Positions 45,327 through 54,462 of a DNA stretch of 64,000 nt are shown here, in pieces. Made by a program: the position numbers and the translations under genes. The number at the start of each line of letters is the position of its first letter. Positions within the stretch are counted from its first letter, which is position 1. This DNA comes from Cecembia calidifontis. GTDB taxonomy: Bacteria; Bacteroidota; Bacteroidia; Cytophagales; Cyclobacteriaceae. Under the pieces are notes generated by a model. It had not been told where the DNA came from and searched no databases. It worked only from the letters and a program-made list of their open reading frames with translations. The stretch is taken from positions 2,175,001 to 2,239,000 of the forward strand of contig NZ_SGXG01000001.1 of NCBI RefSeq assembly GCF_004216715.1, in the 5' to 3' direction.

Positions 45327-47813
45327 ATGTCCTTTATGAATCAATTCGAAAACCAATTATTTCAATCACTGATGACGGGAGATTACGCTGCTGAGGGGGA
45401 TTTGATCCAACTGATCACAGAAGATGAAGAGGATAATCTCTCTCAAAAAGAAAACTACTCTGAAGAAATTCCCATACTTTCTGTCCGTAATACAGTCCTT
45501 TTTCCTGGAGTGGTCATACCCATCACTGTAGGTAGGCAACGTTCCATTAAATTGGTCAAAAAAGCACAGAAAGGAGATAAGTTGATTGGTGTCTGTGCCC
45601 AGATCAACCCCCAAAATGATGATCCATCTTGGGAAGATATCTATCATGTAGGTACTTTGGCCAAAATCATCAAGATGATTGTTTTGCCTGATGGCAATAC
45701 CACGATAATTATCCAAGGCAAAAAGCGATTTGAAATTACAGAGACCCTTTCAGAGGATCCCTATTTCATTGCTAAAGTAAAGTACCTCGAGGAAAATTTC
45801 CCCAAGAATTCGAAGAAGATTCAGGCTTTGGAGGAATCTTTGAAGGAAGCGGCTTTGAAGATTTTGCATCTCAACCCTGAAATTCCAAGAGAGGCACAGG
45901 TGGCTTTGGACAATATTGACAATACCCCATTTCTGACCCATTTTCTTTCCTCCAATATCAATGCTCCGGTAGATGCCAAGCAAAGGTTGTTGGAAATCAA
46001 TGATGGGGTGGAGAGGGCAACACTTCTTCTGGAATACATGATGAAGGATATCCAAATGTTGGAAATCAAAAGTGAAATCCAGAAAAAAGTCCATACCGAC
46101 ATTGACCAACAGCAAAGGGATTACTTCCTTCGCCAGCAGATGAAAGTGCTGCAGACTGAATTGGGGGAAGAAGGACCTGAGAAGGAAGTTGAGGAGCTAA
46201 GGGCCAAGGGCGCCAAGAAAAAATGGCCTCCAGCTGTGGCCAAGCACTTTGAAAAAGAGTTGGACAAAATCCTGCGCATTAATCCTTCAGCTGCTGAATA
46301 TCCTATTGCACTGAATTATGCAGAGACCTTGGTCGAATTACCGTGGAATGAGTTTACAGAAGATAATTTCGATCTTAAGCGGGCCAAAGAAATACTGGAC
46401 AAAGACCATCATGGGCTGGAAAAAGTCAAAGAGCGGATTATTGAGTATTTGGCAGTCCTAAAGCTGAAGAATGACCTAAAAGGTCCTATTCTTTGTTTAT
46501 ATGGGCCTCCAGGAGTAGGTAAAACTTCCTTAGGAAAGTCCATTGCCACCGCTTTGGGAAGAAAATATATCAGGATGTCTTTGGGTGGAGTCCATGATGA
46601 GGCGGAAATCCGGGGACACAGGAAGACTTATGTCGGGGCTATGCCCGGTAAGATTATCCAGAACATGAAAAAGGTAAAGACTTCCAACCCTGTGTTTGTA
46701 TTGGATGAAATTGACAAACTTAGTTCAGATTTCAGGGGAGACCCTTCCTCTGCATTCTTGGAAGTGTTGGATCCGGAGCAAAACAGCACCTTTGTGGATA
46801 ATTACCTGGAAGTAGAATATGACCTTTCAAAGGTCTTGTTTATCGCTACGGCCAATTCCCTGGATACCATTCAGCCTGCTTTAAGGGATAGGATGGAAAT
46901 CATCGAAGTCACCGGATATACCCTGGAAGAGAAAATTGAAATCGCCAAGAAACACCTTATCCCCAAACAAAGGAAGGAACATGGTGTCAAAGCCAATCAG
47001 GTTTCATTCGAAAAATCTGCAATCGTAAAGATCATTGAGGATTACACCCGGGAATCAGGGGTAAGGAGTCTGGAGAGGGCTATAGGGAAAGTAATCAGGC
47101 ATGTAGCCAAGTCTATTGCCATGGAAGAGGAGTATGAGAAAAAAATTACTCCAAAAGTGGTGCGCAAGATCCTGGGAGGAGAAATCTTTGATAAGGAAAT
47201 ATATCAGGATAATAGTGTGGCCGGGGTGGTTACAGGCTTGGCCTGGACATCTGTTGGAGGAGAAATTCTATTTGTGGAAGCTTCTCTGAGCAAAGGAAAA
47301 GGAAAATTGACACTTTCGGGCCAATTGGGTGATGTAATGAAAGAATCAGCCATTACTGCCCTTTCCTATCTCAAATCCAAGGCAGAAAAACTAGGGATTG
47401 ATTACAGGGTCTTTGACCATTATGACCTTCATGTACATGTGCCTGCTGGAGCTGTTCCTAAAGATGGTCCTTCTGCAGGGATTACCATGTTGACGGCTAT
47501 GGCTTCCATTTTTACCCAAAGAAAAGTCAAAGCCAAAGTGGCGATGACAGGGGAAATTACCCTGCGAGGGAAGGTAATGCCTGTAGGTGGAATTAAGGAA
47601 AAGATACTGGCTGCCAAAAGGGCCGGGATTAAGGAGATTATCCTCTGTGAAAAAAACAAGCGAGATATTGAGGAAATCGATGAGGAGTATATCAAGGGAG
47701 TTACTTTCCATTTTGTCGATAAGGTGGAAGAAGTTCTTGATATTGCCCTGTTGAAATCTAAGGTTGACGAACCTATGGTTTTTACTTTTCCAAAGGAAAG
47801 TAAAGAAGAATAA
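45327..47813 (+). CDS. lon: Lon ATP-dependent protease
   Basis: 828 aa. N-terminal substrate-binding domain (about 45-245), AAA+ module with GPPGVGKT near 393 and FVLDEIDKL, and the protease domain with catalytic Ser716 (DGPSAG) and Lys757 (GGIKEK). Degrades damaged and regulatory proteins in the cytosol. Start at 45327 or the in-frame ATG at 45336. An N-terminal extension of about 40 acidic residues precedes the domain. Confidence 0.97.
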   Translation: MSFMNQFENQLFQSLMTGDYAAEGDLIQLITEDEEDNLSQKENYSEEIPILSVRNTVLFPGVVIPITVGRQRSIKLVKKAQKGDKLIGVCAQINPQNDDPSWEDIYHVGTLAKIIKMIVLPDGNTTIIIQGKKRFEITETLSEDPYFIAKVKYLEENFPKNSKKIQALEESLKEAALKILHLNPEIPREAQVALDNIDNTPFLTHFLSSNINAPVDAKQRLLEINDGVERATLLLEYMMKDIQMLEIKSEIQKKVHTDIDQQQRDYFLRQQMKVLQTELGEEGPEKEVEELRAKGAKKKWPPAVAKHFEKELDKILRINPSAAEYPIALNYAETLVELPWNEFTEDNFDLKRAKEILDKDHHGLEKVKERIIEYLAVLKLKNDLKGPILCLYGPPGVGKTSLGKSIATALGRKYIRMSLGGVHDEAEIRGHRKTYVGAMPGKIIQNMKKVKTSNPVFVLDEIDKLSSDFRGDPSSAFLEVLDPEQNSTFVDNYLEVEYDLSKVLFIATANSLDTIQPALRDRMEIIEVTGYTLEEKIEIAKKHLIPKQRKEHGVKANQVSFEKSAIVKIIEDYTRESGVRSLERAIGKVIRHVAKSIAMEEEYEKKITPKVVRKILGGEIFDKEIYQDNSVAGVVTGLAWTSVGGEILFVEASLSKGKGKLTLSGQLGDVMKESAITALSYLKSKAEKLGIDYRVFDHYDLHVHVPAGAVPKDGPSAGITMLTAMASIFTQRKVKAKVAMTGEITLRGKVMPVGGIKEKILAAKRAGIKEIILCEKNKRDIEEIDEEYIKGVTFHFVDKVEEVLDIALLKSKVDEPMVFTFPKESKEE

Positions 47814-47829
47814 GTCAGGTTAATTCAGA

Positions 47830-47864
47830 AGTTTTGGGCTGTATGGATCAGTCCAAAACTTTTT
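47830..47864 (+). terminator. Intrinsic terminator of lon
   Basis: 11-bp stem AGTTTTGGGCT / AGTCCAAAACT (one G-T pair), 9-base loop, then TTTT. Confidence 0.85.
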
Positions 47865-47956
47865 GATCGCCCATCATTTTTAAATCAAAAACACCTATGC
47901 TTAGTTAATCATGAAGGGCTTGTCCCCAAATGTATTAAGCATAAAATCTTCAAAAA

Positions 47957-49360
47957 ATGAGAAACGATATCAATCATTTGACGCCAAAACAGATCGTATC
48001 TGAGTTGGATAAATATATCATCGGTCAACATGACGCCAAAAGAAATGTTGCTATAGCCCTTAGGAACAGGATACGCAGGATGAATGTAAAGTCCGATATC
48101 CAAAAGGATATAGTGCCTAACAACATTCTGATGATTGGATCTACAGGCGTGGGTAAGACTGAAATTGCCCGCAGGCTTGCTAAAATTGCCAATGCTCCCT
48201 TTACCAAAGTGGAGGCGTCAAAGTTTACAGAGGTCGGGTATGTGGGCAGGGATGTGGAAAGTATGGTCCGTGATCTGGTAGAGCAGGCTGTTCATTTGGT
48301 AAGGGAACAGAAGAATGAAGCTGTAAAGGAAAAAGCAGCTGAGGCTGTAGATGAAATTATCCTCGATATTTTAATTCCTCCGGTGAAATCCGCTGGGTTT
48401 GCCCGTCCTGGTACTTCCGTATCCATTGATTTTAATCCAGATCAGGCATCAGAGGAAGAGTTGAATGAAAGGACCAGGGAGCGTTTTAGGGATAAACTTA
48501 AAAGCGGTGAGTTGGAAGACAGAAAAATAGAGATCAATGTCAAGCATTCACCGCCTGTAGGCGTGGGGATGATTGGCGGAGGGATGATTGATGATGCAAG
48601 TATGGCTGGCCTTCAGGATATGATCAGTGGCATGATGCCTAAACGTACCAAAAAGAGAAAAGTCAGCATTGCGGAAGCCAGAAAGATCCTCATGGAGGAA
48701 GAGACAAGTAAGCTTATTGATTTTGATGAGGTAAAAGAGGAAGCTATCCGTCTGGCAGAGAACAATGGGATCATATTTATAGATGAGATTGATAAAATTG
48801 CTTCTAAATCCGGAAAAGGAAGCGGAGGGCCAGATGTCAGCCGTGAAGGTGTGCAAAGGGATCTTCTTCCTATTGTGGAAGGAAGCAGTGTCAATACCAA
48901 ATATGGTATCATCAATACAGACCATGTTTTGTTTATTGCAGCAGGAGCTTTTCATGTGAGTAAACCCTCTGACCTGATACCTGAACTACAGGGTAGGTTT
49001 CCGATTAGGGTTGAATTAAATTCCCTGACTGAAGAAGATTTCTACAGAATCCTGAAAGAGCCTAAAAATGCCCTGACCAAACAATATCAGGCATTGTTTG
49101 AAGCTGAAGAAGTTTATTTGGATTTTAATGACGAAGCGATTCGGGAAATTGCCAAGCTTGCCTTTAAGATCAATGAAGAGGTGGAAAATATAGGAGCAAG
49201 AAGGTTACACACTGTCATGAGCCATTTGCTGAATGATTTCCTTTTTGAAGTTCCCGACACGATTGAGGCCAATTCCAAAATCATGATTACCAAAGAAATG
49301 GTGCAGGAAAGGTTGAGCTCATTGGTGAAAAACAGGGATTTGTCGCAATATATCTTATAG
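47957..49360 (+). CDS. hslU: HslU ATPase subunit of the HslVU protease
   Basis: 467 aa. Start motif LTPKQIVSELDKYIIGQ, Walker A GSTGVGKTE, the HslU-specific insertion domain with the Gly/Met-rich VGMIGGGMIDDASM, Walker B IIFIDEIDK and the C-terminal hook ending DLSQYIL. Unfolds substrates for the HslV peptidase. hslV is not adjacent on either side. The insertion domain and C-terminal hook distinguish it from ClpX. Confidence 0.96.
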   Translation: MRNDINHLTPKQIVSELDKYIIGQHDAKRNVAIALRNRIRRMNVKSDIQKDIVPNNILMIGSTGVGKTEIARRLAKIANAPFTKVEASKFTEVGYVGRDVESMVRDLVEQAVHLVREQKNEAVKEKAAEAVDEIILDILIPPVKSAGFARPGTSVSIDFNPDQASEEELNERTRERFRDKLKSGELEDRKIEINVKHSPPVGVGMIGGGMIDDASMAGLQDMISGMMPKRTKKRKVSIAEARKILMEEETSKLIDFDEVKEEAIRLAENNGIIFIDEIDKIASKSGKGSGGPDVSREGVQRDLLPIVEGSSVNTKYGIINTDHVLFIAAGAFHVSKPSDLIPELQGRFPIRVELNSLTEEDFYRILKEPKNALTKQYQALFEAEEVYLDFNDEAIREIAKLAFKINEEVENIGARRLHTVMSHLLNDFLFEVPDTIEANSKIMITKEMVQERLSSLVKNRDLSQYIL

Positions 49361-49404
49361 AAACGAGAGTTTAGAGACGAGAGGTAAAAGATAAGAATTT
49401 CAAA
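49361..49404 (+). repeat. Purine-rich repeat tract after hslU
   Basis: GAAACGAGAGTTTAGAGACG and following AGAGGTAAAAGATAAGAA begin at the base after the hslU stop, similar to the tracts after the DUF1684 gene and lutC. Confidence 0.5.
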
Positions 49405-49460
49405 AGTCGGATATCGTATGTAAGAGTGATTTTTGAAACTGGTACTGTTGAAGAAAAATT

Positions 49461-49506
49461 AAAAAATCCCTGAGGATGCATTGAAGTGCAAACTCAGGGA
49501 TTTTTT
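49461..49506. terminator. Bidirectional terminator between hslU and the NIPSNAP gene
   Basis: 14-bp stem AAAAAATCCCTGAG / CTCAGGGATTTTTT with an 18-base loop that has its own TGCA/TGCA pairing. A and T runs serve both strands; the minus-strand gene's stop lies in the T run. Confidence 0.92.
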
Positions 49507-50260
49507 ATTTGATTGGGGAAAAGGGGAGGGGCTTGAGATAAACGGAGGTTAATTTTTCTACGATCGGGCCTGTTTCTTCTGATTTGTCCCTGACCATGAT
49601 CCAAACAGGGTCTTTGCGGAATTTATCAAATGATTTTTTGGCAGCTTTTTCGCTCTTATGGGCCAGTAAGTAAACCAATTTGGGTTGTGATCCATCTTTC
49701 TCAACTGTATACCAATACATCACATTGGTCATGCCATGCTTTTGAAACAGTTCTCTGGTATAATCCCTAAATCTTGCATTGATATTTTCAGTTTTTCCGG
49801 GATACATATAGTATGTCCGTAGTTCGAAAATTCTTTTTCCCTGATGTTGCCAACGGATGATTTCAGGGTTCAGTTCCGGGGCTATCTGCATAAAAACCTG
49901 TTCTACCTTGGCTACCAATGGACCGTTGGCTTCGGAGGCCTTATATGCGGCCTGCCATTCCGGGTCATTGGCAAATTTATTCCATAAGATGTCCCTTGAA
50001 GCCTGATCAGGATAAGCCAGAATAAAGGTAAGGGTGTTGTTGTTTTCATCAGTAGGAATAAAATAGGCGACATTTTCAATGCCGTTCTTTTCAAAAAGTT
50101 TCAAAGTGTGATCCTGAAACCGCTTGATGAGGTCATTCCTTTTCCCTTCATGGGCGGTATAAATACGCATTTCGAAATACCGGGTATCTTGGGCATGTGT
50201 TACCTGAAAGAGGTTTAGGAAAACTGTTAAAAGGAGGAGTATCTTTTTCATAGGATTCAT
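49505..50260 (-). CDS. NIPSNAP-family protein, secreted, double domain
   Basis: 251 aa from ATG 50260, which overlaps the stop of the upstream gene as ATGA. Signal peptide ending THAQ. Two NIPSNAP domains follow: YFEMRIYTAHEGKRND near residue 30 and IFELRTYYMYPGKTEN near 135, each with a later WQAAY/WIMVRDKSE-type end. Ferredoxin-like dimeric alpha-beta fold; the function of bacterial members is unknown. Confidence 0.87.
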   Translation of the reverse strand: MNPMKKILLLLTVFLNLFQVTHAQDTRYFEMRIYTAHEGKRNDLIKRFQDHTLKLFEKNGIENVAYFIPTDENNNTLTFILAYPDQASRDILWNKFANDPEWQAAYKASEANGPLVAKVEQVFMQIAPELNPEIIRWQHQGKRIFELRTYYMYPGKTENINARFRDYTRELFQKHGMTNVMYWYTVEKDGSQPKLVYLLAHKSEKAAKKSFDKFRKDPVWIMVRDKSEETGPIVEKLTSVYLKPLPFSPIK

Positions 50261-50643
50261 GGGTTTTTCTGGGGTTGATTTTTTCTCCATCCGACAAATG
50301 CCGATACGGACATGACCACTGCAATGATCAAAAGACCAAAAGTCTCCCTTGCTTCTTCTGATTCTTGGGTTTTCATACTAAGGTCTTTTTGGGCCAATTC
50401 ATAGTTGACCCAATCACTTACCGATTCGGGGTAGAAATAGATGGCCCCGACTATGCAGGCTGCAATCACAATGCCCAATGGAATCAAAGGATGTTTTCCT
50501 TTGACAGCTAATGCAGAAAAAAGGGCTGCTACCAGGTAAACAGGAATCCATATTTCCGGATCTGGGTCATTCAGTTGCCAGTAAGCAAACAGCAGGAAGG
50601 CAAAAAACCAAAAAATGAAGAAGTATTTGGTGAAGGTTTTCAT
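50257..50643 (-). CDS. TMEM220-like membrane protein
   Basis: 128 aa with ATG at 50643 (MKTFTKYFFIFWF). Four predicted membrane helices, the family motif QLNDPDPEIW after the first and a conserved HPLIP. Function unknown. Its stop overlaps the NIPSNAP start, so the two are cotranscribed. Confidence 0.82.
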   Translation of the reverse strand: MKTFTKYFFIFWFFAFLLFAYWQLNDPDPEIWIPVYLVAALFSALAVKGKHPLIPLGIVIAACIVGAIYFYPESVSDWVNYELAQKDLSMKTQESEEARETFGLLIIAVVMSVSAFVGWRKNQPQKNP

Positions 50644-50753
50644 AGGTAGAAGGGTTATTTCCTTGAAAGTAGGGAATAATCGGAGGATTGGCAAGAAGGA
50701 ATTTTTAAAAGGAATCTGGAATTTTTATAATGGGAGGTTTTGGATAATATTTT

Positions 50754-50761
50754 TAAATTTG
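50754..50761 (+). promoter_or_regulatory. -7 element before the gene at 50788
   Basis: TAAATTTG fits TAnnTTTG and lies inside the upstream extension of the reading frame, so it supports ATG 50788 over the earlier ATG-like start at 50740. Confidence 0.5.
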
Positions 50762-50787
50762 GGTGTAATTTTAATACATCCCTAATT

Positions 50788-51195
50788 ATGATGGCAGGTT
50801 ACCAGCCTGAGGTTATCACTCTTCCGGAAGTAAAAATAGATGAAGCAGTGGTCACAAAAGCGAAGGAAGCCTTGGAGGTTGAAAGGCAGGTTATTGTCCA
50901 TGTGACCATGAGAACTTCCTTTACTTGGTGGCAGATCAGGATTTGGCCAAGTACTTATTTGGTTCCCCGTGGGGCTGGCCCTGAGTCCAAACTTTTAAAT
51001 GCGGAAAATATCCCTTTTTATCCCCAATGGCGGCATATTTTCGGAAGTACGCACCGTTTTACCCTGATTTTTGAAGGCCTGCCTGAAGATTGTGAGGTTT
51101 TTGATCTCATTGAAAGGATACCGCAGGAAGGAGGCTTTGAGTATTTTGGCATCAGAAGAAACCGATCTGATGTGTATCATATAGAGTTGGATTGA
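50788..51195 (+). CDS. Hypothetical protein
   Basis: 135 aa with ATG 50788 (MMAGYQPEVIT). No signal peptide or helix. A conserved-looking WWQIRIWPSTYLVPRGAG and FYPQWRHIFGSTHRFTLIFEGL suggest a compact alpha/beta protein. I do not recognise the family. Single gene, convergent with rhaM. Confidence 0.7.
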   Translation: MMAGYQPEVITLPEVKIDEAVVTKAKEALEVERQVIVHVTMRTSFTWWQIRIWPSTYLVPRGAGPESKLLNAENIPFYPQWRHIFGSTHRFTLIFEGLPEDCEVFDLIERIPQEGGFEYFGIRRNRSDVYHIELD

Positions 51196-51244
51196 CCTCC
51201 TCACTACATCCTGGAAATGAAGCGTATAAAATTTATGTACTGTT

Positions 51245-51562
51245 TTAGAGTTTAAAAACTTCCTTTAATTCCTGACTAATAGGTGCATTGTCTGGATGGG
51301 TTTCCATGATATCAGCCATATAGGCCCACCATTTTTGCACGAGCGGATTTTTGCCTAATTCTTGGGAATTTTGTTCACCATCCAGCTTTTGGAAGGCAAA
51401 CAAAGTGTAGGTTTCCCTGTCCAGAAAAATATGGTACTCAATAATGCCTGAATCTAAAAGCAGTTGTTTGAGTTCCGGCCAGATGGCATCATGTCTTCTT
51501 TGGTATTCTTCCTCCATTCCTGGAAGGAGTTTCATTTTAAAAGCGAAAGTTTTGATGGGCAT
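51245..51562 (-). CDS. rhaM: L-rhamnose mutarotase
   Basis: 105 aa RhaM-type ferredoxin-fold protein. The catalytic His lies in EYQRRHDAIWPEL near residue 23, and the WWAYMADIME motif is near 77. It interconverts L-rhamnose anomers. No other rhamnose gene is near; some family members act on L-fucose or other sugars. Confidence 0.88.
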   Translation of the reverse strand: MPIKTFAFKMKLLPGMEEEYQRRHDAIWPELKQLLLDSGIIEYHIFLDRETYTLFAFQKLDGEQNSQELGKNPLVQKWWAYMADIMETHPDNAPISQELKEVFKL

Positions 51563-51696
51563 TATGGATTTCTTTTCTTCCAGTTTTCAGGGTCGAGATG
51601 GGTGTTGAACACTGCTCTAATGATGATAAGTTTTTGATCTTATTCCACTGGTTAATGGATCATGTAGGGGAATTTTTTTAAAGGAAGGCAGCGAAT

Positions 51697-51834
51697 TTAA
51701 TTCTTTCCAGCACAATTTTTTTTGTGCTCCTCGGGGATCTCAGAAGCGGGTTCGGTCTGAAGTCCTAGTTGCTCAAATAGCTCCATACAGAACCCATATT
51801 TGTCGTCGGGAATTCTTACAGTCACTTCTCTCAT
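51697..51834 (-). CDS. 45-residue protein, antitoxin-like in form
   Basis: ATG at 51834, TAA at 51699-51697. The start MREVTVRIPDDKYGFCMELF resembles the beta-strand and first helix of ribbon-helix-helix or other small antitoxins, and the tail is charged (IPEEHKKNCAGKN). No toxin gene is beside it. It may be a solitary regulator or a remnant. Family not recognised with certainty. Confidence 0.55.
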   Translation of the reverse strand: MREVTVRIPDDKYGFCMELFEQLGLQTEPASEIPEEHKKNCAGKN

Positions 51835-51915
51835 CTCGATGGTCTTTTTTTAGCAATATACGGATAATTGTATGATGAAAATAAGGTGATTATACGTCTT
51901 TAGATTGGGTTTTTG

Positions 51916-51946
51916 AAAAAAAGAGACCGTCTCAATAGACGGCCTC
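51916..51946 (-). terminator. Intrinsic terminator of the small lipoprotein operon
   Basis: Minus-strand stem GAGGCCGTCT / AGACGGTCTC with loop ATTG, followed by a T run (A run on the plus strand). It lies just past the 59-residue protein's stop. Confidence 0.88.
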
Positions 51947-51959
51947 CTCCAAAAAAACA

Positions 51960-52139
51960 CTAAACATTTCTAGAATTGCTTCTCAATAGATTTTTTAGCA
52001 AAAAGAAAATTGATACTAATACCAATAATGCGCCTAGAAATATTATCCAAGAGGCAAATTTTATTTCAAATATTTTTAACATTGCCCCGAATACAACAAC
52101 TAGTATAGAGACTAGGAAAATTATCATGTGTTTTTTCAT
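51960..52139 (-). CDS. 59-residue two-helix membrane protein, GldL-like in form
   Basis: ATG at 52139 overlaps the TGA of the upstream lipoprotein gene by one base (TGATG). Two hydrophobic segments (about residues 5-20 and 30-48) separated by MLKIFEIKF. The VFGAMLKIFE-type turn recalls the N-terminal helical hairpin of GldL gliding-motor proteins, but the rest of GldL is absent. A terminator follows. Confidence 0.62.
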   Translation of the reverse strand: MKKHMIIFLVSILVVVFGAMLKIFEIKFASWIIFLGALLVLVSIFFLLKNLLRSNSRNV

Positions 52140-52759
52140 CAGAATAGGGATTTAATTCCACAAGCAATCGCACCTCCATAAAGACAAGAAACTCCAGTTG
52201 CCCAACACCCAAAAGTTCCAATAGGATCATCTTCCCAATCATCATATAATTTATCAATTGCATCTTTCATACAGGATCCCCAAGAATTAATTCTTGAATT
52301 ATGGTAATTCACAGGAAAAGGAGAATAAATGTATTTTAATTCAGAATTAATTGAAGAAAAAGTAATGGAAGGTCTTCCATTATAAGCATTCTCATAATCA
52401 AAATCTGCAATTATAAATTCTTTTTCTTCCCCATTTATTGGATTAATTATTTGCCCATAAACCCGGTCAATTTCATCAGAAAAGCTAAATACAATGCTTT
52501 CCAGCCCATTTTCATATTGAAAATGGGAAATGTTAACGATATTATTAAAGTTTAATCTTGAATGGTTTATGTCCAACTTTTTATTTAAGGATAAAAGTGC
52601 CCTTTCTACCTTTGGATCATTTCTATCAATCTGAGAAAATGAAACCACTCCCTCAGGTAATATTTCAATTTTTTGGTCTATTGTTTTATCTAAATCTAAT
52701 TGACTACAAGAAAAACAAAAAATCACCAAAATTGCGATTATAAAGTTTGAATTTTTCAT
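52139..52759 (-). CDS. Lipoprotein with a cysteine-rich C-terminus, unknown
   Basis: 206 aa with ATG 52759 (MKNSNFIIAILV). Lipobox CFSCS near residue 16. The body is of mixed beta/alpha character; the last 45 residues carry SCMKDAIDKLYDDW followed by FGCWATGVSCLYGGAIACG, a hydrophobic stretch with three Cys. I do not recognise the family. It is translationally coupled to the 59-residue membrane protein. Confidence 0.68.
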   Translation of the reverse strand: MKNSNFIIAILVIFCFSCSQLDLDKTIDQKIEILPEGVVSFSQIDRNDPKVERALLSLNKKLDINHSRLNFNNIVNISHFQYENGLESIVFSFSDEIDRVYGQIINPINGEEKEFIIADFDYENAYNGRPSITFSSINSELKYIYSPFPVNYHNSRINSWGSCMKDAIDKLYDDWEDDPIGTFGCWATGVSCLYGGAIACGIKSLF

Positions 52760-52872
52760 GATTACAACAATTATTTTAGTTATATATTGTATAAAATTTG
52801 TAAGTGACGTCATCTTACAATTCAAATAAAAAAAAAATAGTTTTCATGGCAAGAATTTTTAGGAAAAAAATC

Positions 52873-54207
52873 CAATGCTGTCCTAAATAATTTACAAGAC
52901 AGATGTTTAGCTGTGTTTCTGCAATTTCTATTGTGATTTTATCTGTAATCCGGAAATAGAACCCCCTGTTGGCTTTTTTGAGGAGGTTTTTCATGGTCTT
53001 CAAAGGGTTTGTCCAGCCACTTTTGCAGCTCTATTTTAACGAATATGTTCAGTCTGATAAATGCAACCAGATTGGACAGATGCCATCCGAATTTAGCGGT
53101 TGCCTTCATCACTTTTAGGAGCAGAATGGTGATCAGCGCGGTCCATATCTGGATCATCACGGCATTTTTCGATGTTCCGATAAAGGTTTTGATATGGAGT
53201 AACTGCTTGATGTCCCTGAAGAAGATCTCAATCTCCCATCGGCACCGGTAAAGATCACCGATTGTCTTTGCTGACCATTTGAAGTTATTGGTAATCAGTT
53301 CGACGGTCTGTCGGTTTTTTTCGTCCCATACAGCCACTCTTCTGAGTTTTCCGGGGTACTTCACTTTTGACTGCGGGTTTACCAGTTCAATTTCTTCGTC
53401 TATCAGTACTTCCTGTGCAGTATTTTCAGGGAGTCGACGTTCATTGATTGTGCTGAACTTAAGGTTATCCTTGTGCCTTATGACGAAAAAGACCCCCTTG
53501 CTGTCCCAAATGTTGAGCATCGGAAAGTCATTGTAATAGCGGTCCGCCACTATAACGGATCCTTTCTCCAAAGGAATATCATAAGCGCCTTTATTGTCTG
53601 CCATACTTCCTTCTGTAATATTCACATAAACAGGGAGTTTCCCGTCATAGTCCAGAAGCGTATGCATCTTTACAGCACCCTTTTTGGTCCTGAAGGTTGC
53701 CCAGTCAAACATCGAAAGGCAAAGACTTACCACCGTGGAGTCGAGCAGATAGACGGGAGCCTTGATCCGTAGTTTTACCCTGCTCAGGGACGCCTGCTGT
53801 CCTAAATGCTTCAGAAGCCCGTAATACAGCTCCTTGAACAGGTCAGAGTCCCTGCGCTTGTTCTGATAACTGATACTGGACTTGGATGGTGCCTTGGCAA
53901 TCCCCAGATGGTTGAGGTTCCCCGTGGCCGAACGCAGGCCGTTTGAAATATCCCTTACAGAAGTACTTTTGGCAAAATGGCAAAAAAGCATGGAAACCAA
54001 ATGCGTCCAGCTGTCAAAGCCTTTGCAGCCCTTGTCCGTTTGCTTCTCTTCAACCAGTTTCTTGAAAATTGAACGCTCGATTTTTTTAATAATCTGAGAA
54101 AACAATGTAATATTACTCATGGGAGGTTTATGTTTTTTGGTGCAAACCCAAAATAGCTATTTTGGGCAAAAAACCAGACCTCTCATATTTTATTTAGGAC
54201 GGTATTG
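52873..54207. mobile_element. IS4-family insertion sequence, copy A
   Basis: 1335 bp. Inverted ends CAATGCTGTCCTAAATAA and, inward from the right, CAATACCGTCCTAAATAA. Flanked by a perfect 9-base duplication AAAAAAATC (52864-52872 and 54208-54216). Apart from one base it equals copy B at 60312-61646. Confidence 0.93.
52939..54120 (-). CDS. IS4-family transposase, copy A
   Basis: 393 aa. DDE core with LLDSTVVSLCL, IVADRYYNDF and the IS4 YREK signature in YRCRWEIEIFFRDIKQL (Y, R, E, K at family spacing). All catalytic residues are present. Residue 101 is Gly here and Glu in copy B. Confidence 0.94.
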   Translation of the reverse strand: MSNITLFSQIIKKIERSIFKKLVEEKQTDKGCKGFDSWTHLVSMLFCHFAKSTSVRDISNGLRSATGNLNHLGIAKAPSKSSISYQNKRRDSDLFKELYYGLLKHLGQQASLSRVKLRIKAPVYLLDSTVVSLCLSMFDWATFRTKKGAVKMHTLLDYDGKLPVYVNITEGSMADNKGAYDIPLEKGSVIVADRYYNDFPMLNIWDSKGVFFVIRHKDNLKFSTINERRLPENTAQEVLIDEEIELVNPQSKVKYPGKLRRVAVWDEKNRQTVELITNNFKWSAKTIGDLYRCRWEIEIFFRDIKQLLHIKTFIGTSKNAVMIQIWTALITILLLKVMKATAKFGWHLSNLVAFIRLNIFVKIELQKWLDKPFEDHEKPPQKSQQGVLFPDYR

Positions 54208-54216
54208 AAAAAAATC

Positions 54217-54462
54217 AATATGATAGGTATATGATATTGAAGTAAAAGTTTTAATTAGAAAAAATATATGAATAATTAAATGTTTGATAGGAATAAAATG
54301 TTGGTTTGTGTTTTTCCAGTATTAGATAAGAAATCACTAATTATAATGGTTGTGTTTTAGTCGAGCTTCCCCTTTTCATTTAAATGTGGGTTCAAATATT
54401 TAAAAAATAACCTCTCAAAGTTTTCAATCCGGATTTCGTTTCTTACTTCTTGTATCTCGTAT
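54217..54462. other. Intergenic region with a third purine-rich tract
   Basis: AT-rich, no gene seen. At 54432-54462, read on the minus strand right after the lutC stop, stands AGATACGAGATACAAGAAG followed by TAAGAAACG, the same type of tract as after the DUF1684 gene and hslU. Confidence 0.45.

Noticed and set aside
47957..49360. ClpX
   Set aside because: No zinc-binding N-terminal domain; the HslU insertion domain and C-terminal hook are present.
53009..54097. Four plus-strand frames inside IS4, repeated in copy B
   Set aside because: They are antisense to the transposase and recur only with the element.
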